Below are positions 55,569 through 64,000 of a stretch of 64,000 bases of DNA, piece after piece. This stretch comes from Arthrobacter gengyunqii (GTDB taxonomy: Bacteria > Actinomycetota > Actinomycetes > Actinomycetales > Micrococcaceae), in the NCBI RefSeq assembly GCF_023022985.1, contig NZ_CP095461.1:620001-684000 (forward strand), read 5' to 3'. A program made the translations under genes and the position numbers. The notes under the pieces were generated by a model. It was not told the DNA's origin and did no database searches. It saw only the letters and a list, made by a program, of their open reading frames with translations. How positions within the stretch are numbered: the first letter of the stretch is position 1; every line of letters starts with the position of its first letter.

Positions 55569-58500
55569 ATGATTAGATCCACAGGCGCTGATGCCGGTAA
55601 CAATGCCTATGATCAATGGAATACGGCATTGGCTAAGGCGTATTTCGTAGAGGAAAACGAGGGCAAGCTCGTCTACTTGGATCAAGACGACGACGCATTT
55701 AACGTAGCCGCAACATCGCTCGGCGTCGCCGCGGAGCAGGCACCAGACCAACTTGTCGCTGCCGTGCGTGGGAGGCTGTTTTGGAAAAGGTCGGGCGTGC
55801 CGATGTTTGCCTGGTTCGACGAAATGACCGAGCGGTGGCTGGAGCACCGAAACCATTCAGTGGAGACAAAGAGGGCTCCTGAGGCGCCGCCCCACATCGC
55901 TCTCCTGACCCTCTTCTCAATGGCTGCGGAGACAATGGGGAGTTCGTCCAAAGGGCTTAAGCAAAGTGAAGCGGGATTCTACGGTCAGCTTGAGGACCTT
56001 CTCTCAGTTCCATCTGAGGAGTCTCAACGTCTACGTACCTCATTCAGGGCCTCGACAGAGGCATACTGGGAGGCTTTGGCCCTCTGGCTTGAAGACCGTG
56101 ATGGTGCTCTGGGCCTTCCGAGCGCTTATGCACTGACCCACAGGTATGTGGGATTGCCGGTTTCCCAGGCCCTCGTCCGCGAAACAGAGCGGCGCAACCT
56201 GAGGCGCATGTTCGAAGAGCAGGGGCTGTTGCCGGGAACTGCTTTGTCCCACACCGAAATGTTCAACGCACTAGATGTGTGGATCCACAGTGCTCGGACA
56301 TCCGCCAATGCCTCCATGATCAAGATGTGGGCCAACAGCGACACACAGGACCGCATAACTGACATCGCACTTGCTGAACTGGCTGCATGGGATGGTCCAG
56401 GTCATGGAACCGACGGGCAGACCAACGTCTCTGCCAGAAGGTGCTTCTTTACACTCAGAGAGAGCAGGCAGCGCCTCGCGACTGTCTTTCAACTGGGGCT
56501 AGTGGCCAATGTGCAATTGGTCGCCGACGAAGAAGCGACGCTAGCAGGAGAGCACGAGGACATAAGCGTTGTTCTTCGGTCCGGCTCGCCAGGCCAGGCC
56601 GGCGTCGATTTCAAAGGTGTGCTGCCGGATTACGCAAGTTTCCTCGAGGGCGCCGTTTCAATGACCACGCAGTCCGGACAAACGATCAGAAGATTCCCCA
56701 AGAACGTTCTGATTCTGACTCGGGACCCTGTCACTGAGCGCTACCTGGAGACAGACCGGATAGCTCCGGGTACCCCCGCGCGGGTCTTAGTTCGTTTGCA
56801 AAGTGGCCTGGCAGATGCGGTGGAGAAGATCCTCATTGATTCGGCGCAGCCCGGCTATTCCAGGCTCCTCGAAGGCCATGCCGGATTGCCCGCAGGATGG
56901 GTCATGTTTGACCGTGTACAAGTGCTTAGAAGCCCGGCAGCCGCGCTGATTACGAGCAAGGAACTTGCTGGGTTTGAGCTCCGTTTGTCCGCACAGATGA
57001 CTCTAAACGGAGGGCTCAAGCTGCCTGGCAGGGTCGCCCGGTGGAGCGCACGTAGCCCCCTGCAGTTGGTTATCGCCTCAGATGAGGATGGCCCTTTCGA
57101 ACTCGTTATGACGACCCTGAATGCTGAGACTCTGCAGGCAGAAGAGAAGGTGCTCATACACGGATTGCTCGCACCGTACGCTGTGATGCTAGAGGACCTC
57201 GACATTGATCGTGAGGACTTCAGCCTCTCTTTGCGCGCCGGGAAGAAGACACTGCAATCGATTTCAGTCAAACTTCGTGACTCTTCATCACCTAGGGCTG
57301 CGTCAGCGGCCGCTTACCGGTTCCTCTGCAGGGACTTTGGGGACCCCTCGTGGCCGGTAACGGCTGTCCCCGCCGTTGAGGCGGATCGGATCGGAATCGA
57401 CGGACTCCTTGTACAAGAGGAAGCGGCGGATAGCACAACGACGAGAGAAGTATCCATTCCTAGGACAGCGACATGGTCAAAGCGGAGGGTGGGAAACACC
57501 AACCGGAATGTGCTTCGACTTCCACCTCCGGGCCCAACTTCCTGTCTGATAACGGGAAGGCACCATTTCATCTTTCCGACGTTTCATGGAGGGTGGCCGC
57601 AGACAAAATGGATCTATGGGGAATGCGAACAGTGTCGCCTGAGCAGTCGGGCTCCAACCCGTTTTACCAAAAAAACAACCCAGCGAAAGTCACTGTCAAA
57701 CCAAACCCCGCTGCCTCCACTCTCGACTAAGGAAGAACCCAATTGGGAGGTGCTCATGGATGCCTTGGCCTACATCGGCTCAGGCACAGCCAAGGAATTC
57801 TCAGGCCTGGCCAGACAGCATGAAGACACGCCTCTCTTCGAGAAACGGTTGCTCACAGCGCTCGAAGCGCTGGCATACATCGAGGTTCAGCGCGACTCCT
57901 CACATCGTCTCACTCACTGGGAAATGGCAGCGAGCAGCATCGGTGGACTCAGTGACGGTTCTTGGTTGCTTGCAGGGTTGTGGGACCGGGAAATGGTGGC
58001 TTCTGTCGAGCAGGCAACCCAGGCGTGCGGAGGACGCATTGAGCAGATCGATGTAGCGACTCACGCCAGCAGAATCATTCGCGGCATGGATCAGACAGCA
58101 GTCGCGGAGCTGGCTGCAGACTTGGAAGTAGTACTTCGCCCAGGCGCAGCGGACGCTCTTACCCGGGTGCTCCCAAACATATCTACTGTTGGGCACTCGT
58201 TGACTCGGTCCTCACTGCCGGACGTGCACGAGTGTCAGTTTTTTGAACCGGTATCCGCAAGCTGGCTGGACGTTGACTCCGCCGAGCATGCAGGGCTGTT
58301 TAGAAGCCGTCACGGATACGTCACTCACTATTTCTTCCGTACCCCGGCAGACGTTAGAAACGGCGTAGGAGCAAGGGTCGACGTCGAACTCGGGAAACAC
58401 CTGGCAGCCATTCAAATCGGGCACCATTTAGCCGCCTACGATCCTGAATCGCAGACGCTCTCCGTGCCTATGGGTGCCGAACTTCCCGGAATCTACGGAC

Positions 58501-58619
58501 GCGCCGCGGTCATGGCCTCCGGAAGGTTTCCTGAATCTGATTTCCGAACATCATCACTGAATTACCGGGGAGTGGAACCTCAAACTGCCCGCCTTTTGAT
58601 TGGAAAAGTTGCCTCATGA
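55569..58619 (+). CDS. DruH-like large protein (Druantia type III-type unit, gene 1)
   Basis: 1016 aa, ATG preceded by GGGGGAA. No enzyme motif found. The N-terminal ~330 residues are helical with YFVEENEGKLVYLDQD and ALWLEDRDGALGLPSAY. A middle beta-rich part contains SVVLRSGSPGQAGVDFKGVL and two copies of hydrophobic ribs. Around residues 657-690 a CEQC and nearby CLITGRHH could bind metal. The C-terminal ~150 residues include LQIGHHLAAYDPESQ and GRAAVMASGRF. Its stop overlaps the helicase start as ATGA. Length and partner match DruH of Druantia type III; the assignment rests on architecture, not sequence comparison. Confidence 0.6.
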   Translation: MIRSTGADAGNNAYDQWNTALAKAYFVEENEGKLVYLDQDDDAFNVAATSLGVAAEQAPDQLVAAVRGRLFWKRSGVPMFAWFDEMTERWLEHRNHSVETKRAPEAPPHIALLTLFSMAAETMGSSSKGLKQSEAGFYGQLEDLLSVPSEESQRLRTSFRASTEAYWEALALWLEDRDGALGLPSAYALTHRYVGLPVSQALVRETERRNLRRMFEEQGLLPGTALSHTEMFNALDVWIHSARTSANASMIKMWANSDTQDRITDIALAELAAWDGPGHGTDGQTNVSARRCFFTLRESRQRLATVFQLGLVANVQLVADEEATLAGEHEDISVVLRSGSPGQAGVDFKGVLPDYASFLEGAVSMTTQSGQTIRRFPKNVLILTRDPVTERYLETDRIAPGTPARVLVRLQSGLADAVEKILIDSAQPGYSRLLEGHAGLPAGWVMFDRVQVLRSPAAALITSKELAGFELRLSAQMTLNGGLKLPGRVARWSARSPLQLVIASDEDGPFELVMTTLNAETLQAEEKVLIHGLLAPYAVMLEDLDIDREDFSLSLRAGKKTLQSISVKLRDSSSPRAASAAAYRFLCRDFGDPSWPVTAVPAVEADRIGIDGLLVQEEAADSTTTREVSIPRTATWSKRRVGNTNRNVLRLPPPGPTSCLITGRHHFIFPTFHGGWPQTKWIYGECEQCRLSSRAPTRFTKKTTQRKSLSNQTPLPPLSTKEEPNWEVLMDALAYIGSGTAKEFSGLARQHEDTPLFEKRLLTALEALAYIEVQRDSSHRLTHWEMAASSIGGLSDGSWLLAGLWDREMVASVEQATQACGGRIEQIDVATHASRIIRGMDQTAVAELAADLEVVLRPGAADALTRVLPNISTVGHSLTRSSLPDVHECQFFEPVSASWLDVDSAEHAGLFRSRHGYVTHYFFRTPADVRNGVGARVDVELGKHLAAIQIGHHLAAYDPESQTLSVPMGAELPGIYGRAAVMASGRFPESDFRTSSLNYRGVEPQTARLLIGKVAS

Positions 58620-61600
58620 GCCTCGTGCCCACGCCTACATCCGTCTCGGCCGCTCTGCGCGATGCCTTCCAACGCTATTTCAGCACCCACTACCGGCTCA
58701 GGTCCCCCGGTCTAACCGCCGATCGGGACGAGCTGGTCATGTCTCCCGGGCAGGTGTTCCGGGATCCTTTGATTGAGCCTGTCATCCCCTATCCAGCTAC
58801 AGACGACCTCATCCGCACCGCCGTGGAGGCAGGATACTCCGAGTCTGTGGCCAGGACAGTAGGAGATGCGCTTTTTCGCCAATTCACAGCGCCGTCTTCC
58901 AATCCGCAAATCCGCAGCCATCAGGCGACCAGCATTACGGTAAACCGGCGGTCCGAGGAGGACGGTCCGCAGCATGTGGTGGTGACCTCCGGAACCGGAT
59001 CGGGCAAAACGGAAGCGATACTCCTGCCCATCCTCTTGCGGCTAGTGGAAGAAGCTGAGGCATGGGGAACGCCCGGCCCCGTCAGCCGCTGGTGGACAAC
59101 CGACTCCTATACCAGGCTCCGAAAGGCGGAGGAGCGCCCAGCTGCTGTCCGGGCCATGGTTCTCTACCCGACCAACGCCTTGGTTGAAGACCAGCTGACG
59201 CGCCTACGTCTCGCATTCCGACGCATCGGGAAGACAGAGCCGGCAGCCCGACTGTGGCTCGGTCGTTACACGGGTGCGACTCCGGGAGGGAACGGTATTC
59301 CTCAAGGCAGCAACGCCAAATCCAAGATTGCCAGGGCAGCCCAAGAGCTGCAGAACCTTGAGAGTGAGTTCACTGATTTGGTGAAAGCAGGAGCCAGCGA
59401 TGAGGATCTGGCTCTGTTCACCAATCCCGCCGAGCACGAAATGGTGGTTCGCTGGGACATTGTCCAGGACCCACCGGATGTGCTCGTATCAAACTTTGCC
59501 ATGCTCAACGCCATTCTGATGCGTGACTTTGAAAACCCCCTGTTCGCAGCGACGCGGGAATGGCTCAAAACATCACCAACGCACGTTTTCACACTGGCCG
59601 TGGACGAGCTTCACTCCTATCGGGGCACATCCGGCAGTGAAGTTGCACTCCTCATCAGGCGTCTACTCAACAGGCTCGAGCTCACGCCGGACAGCCCGCA
59701 ACTACGCATCATCGGTGCGAGCGCCTCGCTCAATGCAGATGACGCTGGATACGAGTTCCTGGAGGAATTCTTCGGGGTCGACAGGAAACGATTCCACATC
59801 ACGGAGGGGCAACGCCAAACCTTGCAGGACACGTTGCCGCTGGATCTCGCTCAGGTGCTGAAGGAAGATGAGGCAGACACACTGACGAAGAGGGCCCCCG
59901 AACTTGCTGAGGCCGTCGCCCGGGCCTGCTATGACACTGACGAACAACGCTACCGCACCTACTCACTGCCCACTGTGGCCGAGCGGCTTTTTGGCTGCCC
60001 AGACCCGGGTGTCAAAGGTTTGGACGCTGCCTTCCGTGCCATTGCACAGAGCGATCAGCGAACCATTCCCCTTCGAGCGCACCTTTTCGCCCGGGTGCTC
60101 TCGGGGCTATGGGCCTGCAGTAACCCCAAGTGCGTAGGGGTTGATGACGGACGAGCGGATGTATATCGGACAGTGGGAAAGGTTTTCGGCCGTCCAGTAT
60201 CCATGTGCGACGCATGTGGCTCGCGCGTGTTGGAGCTCATTCTCTGCAGCGAATGCGGCGATGTAAGCCTGGGGGGTTACCGCCTGCCGCTGCAGGGAGA
60301 CGGGGAAGAGGCGCTGAGCTCTACACCGACCTCCATCATGTCCGACAGCCCCGGGCTGGTGACCAGGCGCCGGCGGGAGAGTTACCGGTGGTATTGGCCG
60401 TCACCCGACGGCACCCGACCGGTCGGGCAAGCGGATTGGACCCATGCCAAGTTCAAACTGCAATGGGTCCCCGCGCGTCTCGACGAGGCAGGGGTCCTTC
60501 AAATCGGCGCTGAGGAGGCCACAGGATGGGTATTCCAGGCCTCGGGAAAGGGCGATGCCGGGGCAACGCCGGCATTGTCCAGCCGATGCCCACGATGCGG
60601 ACAGTCAGGAGGACGGCAGACCGAGTTTGAAAGCGGTGCAGTGTCCACGCCTTTGCAGGGCCACGCCACGTCACCGGCACAGGCCACCTCCGTATACCTG
60701 AGGCAGCTGCCCCGAACCTTGGGGGAAAAACCCGAGGACTATCGCACCATCGTCTTTACAGATAATCGTGACTCCGCGGCACGGACGGCTGCGTCGTTGG
60801 CGACTAGACAGTACAGCGATATTTTGGTCCAAATGCTTCACCAGGGTCTTGCGGAAGCCTCCGAGCAGGATCCCATTGACCTCGTTGACCGTTTTGCCCA
60901 CGGGAGCGCTGATCTGACCCAAGAAGAAGTGTCCGTCGCACAACAAATTGCTCAGGAATACCCGACGGCGATCATTGCTGCAGTTCGCCTCAGGAGCGGT
61001 TTACCGACGGAAGCTGACCTGGAAACAATCGCGCAAATCCGTCAGGGACGCAGCGACACCATCGGCTGGTCGGAACTCCGCGCCAGGACCACAACAAAAC
61101 TAGTGGATCTCGGACTCAGCCCCGGCGGAAGTGGAGCTTTTGCTCAAAAGAAAGACGGGGAACCCTGGTATACGTACTATCCGTCCCCGGAACCAGGGAT
61201 GTGGATTGAAGCGCCCGTCTCTGCCAGCGCACCCGCCCGTGATGCTTTTTCGAAAATGCTGGACCAGGAAATAGCCATGCAGCTCTTCGACTCCGGCCGA
61301 CGGGATATAGAGTCGACTCTCCTGGCCTGGATCAAACCCCCGGCACATGACGGTGGTCCTTTGGAGACAGACGTGAGCATGCAGATTCTGGCAAGCTGTG
61401 TGCGCATTCTGGCTCTGGACCGGCAATATCAGGGCCATTGGGCGCTGCAGGATACCGGCACCAAAGCACCCACCGGAGTTAACGGGTACCTCACCAAAGT
61501 CGCTGCCAAATTTGAGACTGACCGTGCGACGCTAGAGGCATGGGTCTACCGGGCTCTGCAGACCGCCAACATCACTGATGGATGGGTCCTGAGGTTGCAC

Positions 61601-63946
61601 GGGCATTCCAGTCAGATAGGGTTCGCACCAGCAGGGGAGCAGGTCTGGGAATGCCTTCGATGCGGCTTCAGGCATCTGCAACCGTCTGCAGGAATCTGCG
61701 CACATAAAGGTTGCGCTTCAACGGAGCTCGTCGAACGGAAGACCGGAGACTACGAGCAGGATTACTACAGCTGGCTGGCAGAACAACCAGTCCGCAGGAT
61801 TGCAGTCGCCGAGCTCACTGCTCAGACGAAACCGGCCGAGGAGCAGAGGAAAAGGCAGCGGTGGTTCAAAGGTGTGCGACTCCCTGCTCCACAGGAGAAC
61901 GCGCGGACGTCGCAGCTGGATGTGCTCAGTGTGACAACCACTATGGAAGTGGGAGTGGACATTGGGTCTCTGAACGTGACGCTGATGGCCAACATGCCGC
62001 CGCAAAGATTCAATTATCAGCAACGCGTTGGCCGAGCAGGCCGAGCCGGCCAAGCCTTCAGCTTCGCCATTACATCGTGCCGTGACTCCGCGCACGATGA
62101 GTACTACTTCAACCACGCGGAGCGGATAACCGGCGACTTGGCACCTCAACCTTTCCTGGATCTGGGGCGTATGCGGATCGCCCAGCGAGTCGTGGCAGCA
62201 GAACTGTTGAAAAGGGCCTTTCTCTCGTTGCCCGGGAGCCCCGAATGGAGCAGTGAAAGCCTGCACGGATCCTTCGGCAAGACGAGGGATTGGCCAAGGT
62301 ACAGGAGCGGGGTGGAACACTGGCTGGCTACGAGCTCGCAGATCGCCCCCACTATTCGGAGGCTCACGGCCTACACGAAGCTCACGGAAACTGAGGTTGA
62401 GGATCTCATCTCTTGGGCACGCACCTCCCTGTGTGAACGAATCGATTTCATCCTGAAACAGCCGCATGTCACTGAGGAGGAACTAAGTCAGGCGTTGGCT
62501 TTGGGCGGCGTCCTGCCAATGTTTGGCTTTCCCACCCGAGTCCGGAACCTCTATCGGGACCTTCCGAAACGTAAACTTGACGATCAAGTCGTATCGGACC
62601 GGCCGCTGGGCATGGCCATAACGAATTATGCTCCCGGGTCGCAGGTAGTCCGGGACCAGCTTGTTCATACCTCCGCAGGGTTTGCGCATTACGTACGGAA
62701 GGGCAACGGCTGGGTCGCGGCAGATCCGCTGGGACCCAATCACCATGTCTCCCTCTGCCAGGAATGTGCCACGACCTTCATCGACAAGACTGTTGCCGCG
62801 TGCCCCACGTGTGCTGCGCCCATGCAGCAATTCCGCATGTACGAGCCGCTGGGGTTCAGAACTACCTATGTGGAACGCCCGTTCAGAATCGACCAGTCAC
62901 GTACCCATGCCAAAAGCATGCCGACTTTCGTATCGGAGCAGGAAATGAGCCTGCAGTCCCGCGTTTGCGACGTGGATCTTCGACTGTATGAGCAGGGAAA
63001 GCTGGTGCAGTACAACGACAATAAGACGAAACTGTTCAAGTTGTTGCGGCAAGCAGACCAATCTGTTGTGGCTTCAGACAAGAACCTGTACCCCTCGGGA
63101 TGGCGGGACATGCCTGAGACCGGACAGGATCTTGGGAGTGCGGCCATTGGAGAAATCCGGACCACCGATGCCCTGACTGTGGACTTCCTCCCGTTGCGGA
63201 CGGCCGACGGCGGCATTCCCATCCAGCAGTCAGTTTTGCCAGCTGGGCACGCGGCGCTTTGGTCGCTGGCGGAAGTTCTTCGAGTCGGCGCAAGGGAGCA
63301 GCTCGACATCGATCCTCAGGAGATCCAAGCAGGTCTTCAGTACATCACCGCGGGAGCTACTCCCACGGCGCGGGTCTTCTTAGCTGATTCCTTGGAGAAC
63401 GGTGCCGGGTACGCAGTCGAAATTGCCAAGCCTGACGTTTTTAATGAATTGCTGAGAAACACGAGGAAAGTCCTTCGCAACCAGTATGAGGACCGTTCGC
63501 ATATTTCCTGCTCCGCTTCCTGTCCTGACTGTCTGCGATCCTGGGATAACCAGCGGCTTCACGGTGCCCTGGACTGGAGACTGGCACTCGACATGTTGGA
63601 CCTCTGTTCAGGGGCTCCGATAAATGCTGAACGTTGGTTCGGCCGTAGAACCGAACTGGAATCAATGATTAACAGCATTAGCCCGGACGTCGGCATCACC
63701 TACGATGACAGCGGCATTCCACTCGTGAGCATTCCCGAAGCTCAGACGACAATTATGGTTAGTCATCCCTTGTGGTCCCGAAGCCCGGAACGGTTCAACA
63801 ACGAGCAGACGCATGCCATTGAGTCCATCCGACATGCCCACCCCGGACACAGGATCGCAGTCAGCGACTTCTATGACATCACTCGTCGGCCACTTCCTGT
63901 GCTGCTGGCTGCCTACAACGGGGCTGCAAACTACCTGAACGTGTAG
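58616..63946 (+). CDS. DruE-like DEAD/DEAH helicase with C-terminal DUF1998 (Druantia-type)
   Basis: 1776 aa. Helicase core: Walker A TSGTGSGKT (~124-132), motif Ia VLYPTNALVEDQL (~182), motif II VDELHSYRG (~329), motif III GASASL (~367), and motif VI RVGRAGRAGQAF near 1136. Four Cys pairs follow motif III: CSNPKC, CDACGSR, CSECGD and later CPRCGQ, plus CLRCGF, CQECAT and CPTCAA. The C terminus carries a DUF1998 signature, ASCPDCLRSWDNQRLHG (~1630). DruE proteins of Druantia have this size and order. DISARM splits helicase and DUF1998 over two genes; here they are one. Confidence 0.78.
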   Translation: MSLVPTPTSVSAALRDAFQRYFSTHYRLRSPGLTADRDELVMSPGQVFRDPLIEPVIPYPATDDLIRTAVEAGYSESVARTVGDALFRQFTAPSSNPQIRSHQATSITVNRRSEEDGPQHVVVTSGTGSGKTEAILLPILLRLVEEAEAWGTPGPVSRWWTTDSYTRLRKAEERPAAVRAMVLYPTNALVEDQLTRLRLAFRRIGKTEPAARLWLGRYTGATPGGNGIPQGSNAKSKIARAAQELQNLESEFTDLVKAGASDEDLALFTNPAEHEMVVRWDIVQDPPDVLVSNFAMLNAILMRDFENPLFAATREWLKTSPTHVFTLAVDELHSYRGTSGSEVALLIRRLLNRLELTPDSPQLRIIGASASLNADDAGYEFLEEFFGVDRKRFHITEGQRQTLQDTLPLDLAQVLKEDEADTLTKRAPELAEAVARACYDTDEQRYRTYSLPTVAERLFGCPDPGVKGLDAAFRAIAQSDQRTIPLRAHLFARVLSGLWACSNPKCVGVDDGRADVYRTVGKVFGRPVSMCDACGSRVLELILCSECGDVSLGGYRLPLQGDGEEALSSTPTSIMSDSPGLVTRRRRESYRWYWPSPDGTRPVGQADWTHAKFKLQWVPARLDEAGVLQIGAEEATGWVFQASGKGDAGATPALSSRCPRCGQSGGRQTEFESGAVSTPLQGHATSPAQATSVYLRQLPRTLGEKPEDYRTIVFTDNRDSAARTAASLATRQYSDILVQMLHQGLAEASEQDPIDLVDRFAHGSADLTQEEVSVAQQIAQEYPTAIIAAVRLRSGLPTEADLETIAQIRQGRSDTIGWSELRARTTTKLVDLGLSPGGSGAFAQKKDGEPWYTYYPSPEPGMWIEAPVSASAPARDAFSKMLDQEIAMQLFDSGRRDIESTLLAWIKPPAHDGGPLETDVSMQILASCVRILALDRQYQGHWALQDTGTKAPTGVNGYLTKVAAKFETDRATLEAWVYRALQTANITDGWVLRLHGHSSQIGFAPAGEQVWECLRCGFRHLQPSAGICAHKGCASTELVERKTGDYEQDYYSWLAEQPVRRIAVAELTAQTKPAEEQRKRQRWFKGVRLPAPQENARTSQLDVLSVTTTMEVGVDIGSLNVTLMANMPPQRFNYQQRVGRAGRAGQAFSFAITSCRDSAHDEYYFNHAERITGDLAPQPFLDLGRMRIAQRVVAAELLKRAFLSLPGSPEWSSESLHGSFGKTRDWPRYRSGVEHWLATSSQIAPTIRRLTAYTKLTETEVEDLISWARTSLCERIDFILKQPHVTEEELSQALALGGVLPMFGFPTRVRNLYRDLPKRKLDDQVVSDRPLGMAITNYAPGSQVVRDQLVHTSAGFAHYVRKGNGWVAADPLGPNHHVSLCQECATTFIDKTVAACPTCAAPMQQFRMYEPLGFRTTYVERPFRIDQSRTHAKSMPTFVSEQEMSLQSRVCDVDLRLYEQGKLVQYNDNKTKLFKLLRQADQSVVASDKNLYPSGWRDMPETGQDLGSAAIGEIRTTDALTVDFLPLRTADGGIPIQQSVLPAGHAALWSLAEVLRVGAREQLDIDPQEIQAGLQYITAGATPTARVFLADSLENGAGYAVEIAKPDVFNELLRNTRKVLRNQYEDRSHISCSASCPDCLRSWDNQRLHGALDWRLALDMLDLCSGAPINAERWFGRRTELESMINSISPDVGITYDDSGIPLVSIPEAQTTIMVSHPLWSRSPERFNNEQTHAIESIRHAHPGHRIAVSDFYDITRRPLPVLLAAYNGAANYLNV

Positions 63947-63953
63947 GCCATTT

Positions 63954-63986
63954 GGGTGGCGTGGGCGCGCTGCGCGCACGCCACCC
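63954..63986 (+). terminator. hairpin after the DruE-like gene
   Basis: GGGTGGCGTG (63954-63963) pairs with CACGCCACCC (63977-63986), with a further four-pair inner stem after one mismatch. It lies eight bases after the stop. No clear T-run in the visible part. Confidence 0.6.
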
Positions 63987-64000
63987 CTGGCGGCAGCCCT

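Noticed and set aside
55569..63946. DISARM system
   Set aside because: DISARM has separate DrmA helicase and DrmB DUF1998 genes plus a methylase and DrmC; here helicase and DUF1998 are one protein and no methylase is seen.
46859..64000. CRISPR array, tRNA attachment site or integrase in the island
   Set aside because: Looked for regular direct repeats, cloverleaf ends and tyrosine/serine recombinase motifs; none seen in this window.

Overview
The window looks like a chromosomal segment of a high-G+C Gram-positive bacterium of the Micrococcaceae (Arthrobacter-like). The evidence is the actinobacterial style of the 23S rRNA, the G/C-rich third codon positions, the gene set (deazaflavin-dependent nitroreductase-type protein, GluQRS, a SatABCD/SiaEFGI-like sialate importer as in other soil actinobacteria) and frequent ATGA start/stop overlaps. 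All calls come from reading the sequence; no database search was run.

Layout. (1) 1-2100: the 3' half of a 23S rRNA, a spacer, a 5S rRNA and a strong terminator. (2) 2149-13464: a complete sialic-acid scavenging locus. A minus-strand unit (FCD-GntR regulator, nagB, nagA) diverges from a plus-strand unit: peptide-type ABC importer with one permease fused to one ATPase, then nanA, nanK, nanE. Together they import Neu5Ac and convert it through ManNAc, ManNAc-6-P, GlcNAc-6-P and GlcN-6-P to fructose-6-P. (3) 13532-21335: ordinary genes: MerR regulator, SLC13 transporter with an RCK-C domain, an ArsR-SRPBCC-SRPBCC-VOC unit, gluQRS, a metallo-beta-lactamase-fold hydrolase. (4) 21424-28636: a 5-oxoproline (pyroglutamate) module in two opposed units: NRAMP-like transporter and DUF1445 protein on plus; pxpA, fused pxpB-pxpC and biotin carboxylase-BCCP on minus. 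A GntR gene lies between them, and nearly identical 15-bp palindromes sit in front of both units. (5) 28628-37168: TetR/oxidoreductase pair with twin operators, F420-type enzyme, small HhH protein, secreted GH3-PA14 beta-glucosidase, secreted thermonuclease. (6) 37448-41405: ChvE-GguAB-type sugar ABC transporter with a stem-loop behind the binding-protein gene. (7) 41577-46663: VOC genes, one split by an IS481-family element with a 6-bp target duplication, then AraC regulator, SGNH hydrolase, membrane protein.

(8) 46859-64000 is different: lower G+C, long unfamiliar proteins and decayed genes. It reads as a defence/accessory island: coiled-coil protein and small lipoprotein, macro-like plus SIR2 protein, decayed remains of an ARPP-like domain and a tyrosine/dual-specificity phosphatase, an SRA (modified-base reader)-HNH nuclease, a protein with two copies of one motif, a NERD-UvrD helicase, and a two-gene unit (1016 + 1776 aa) whose architecture matches Druantia type III (DruH + DruE). 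No integrase, tRNA attachment site or CRISPR array is visible. The best candidates for undescribed biology are the macro-SIR2/ARPP/phosphatase remnant, the tandem-motif protein next to the SRA-HNH gene, and the DruH-like protein.
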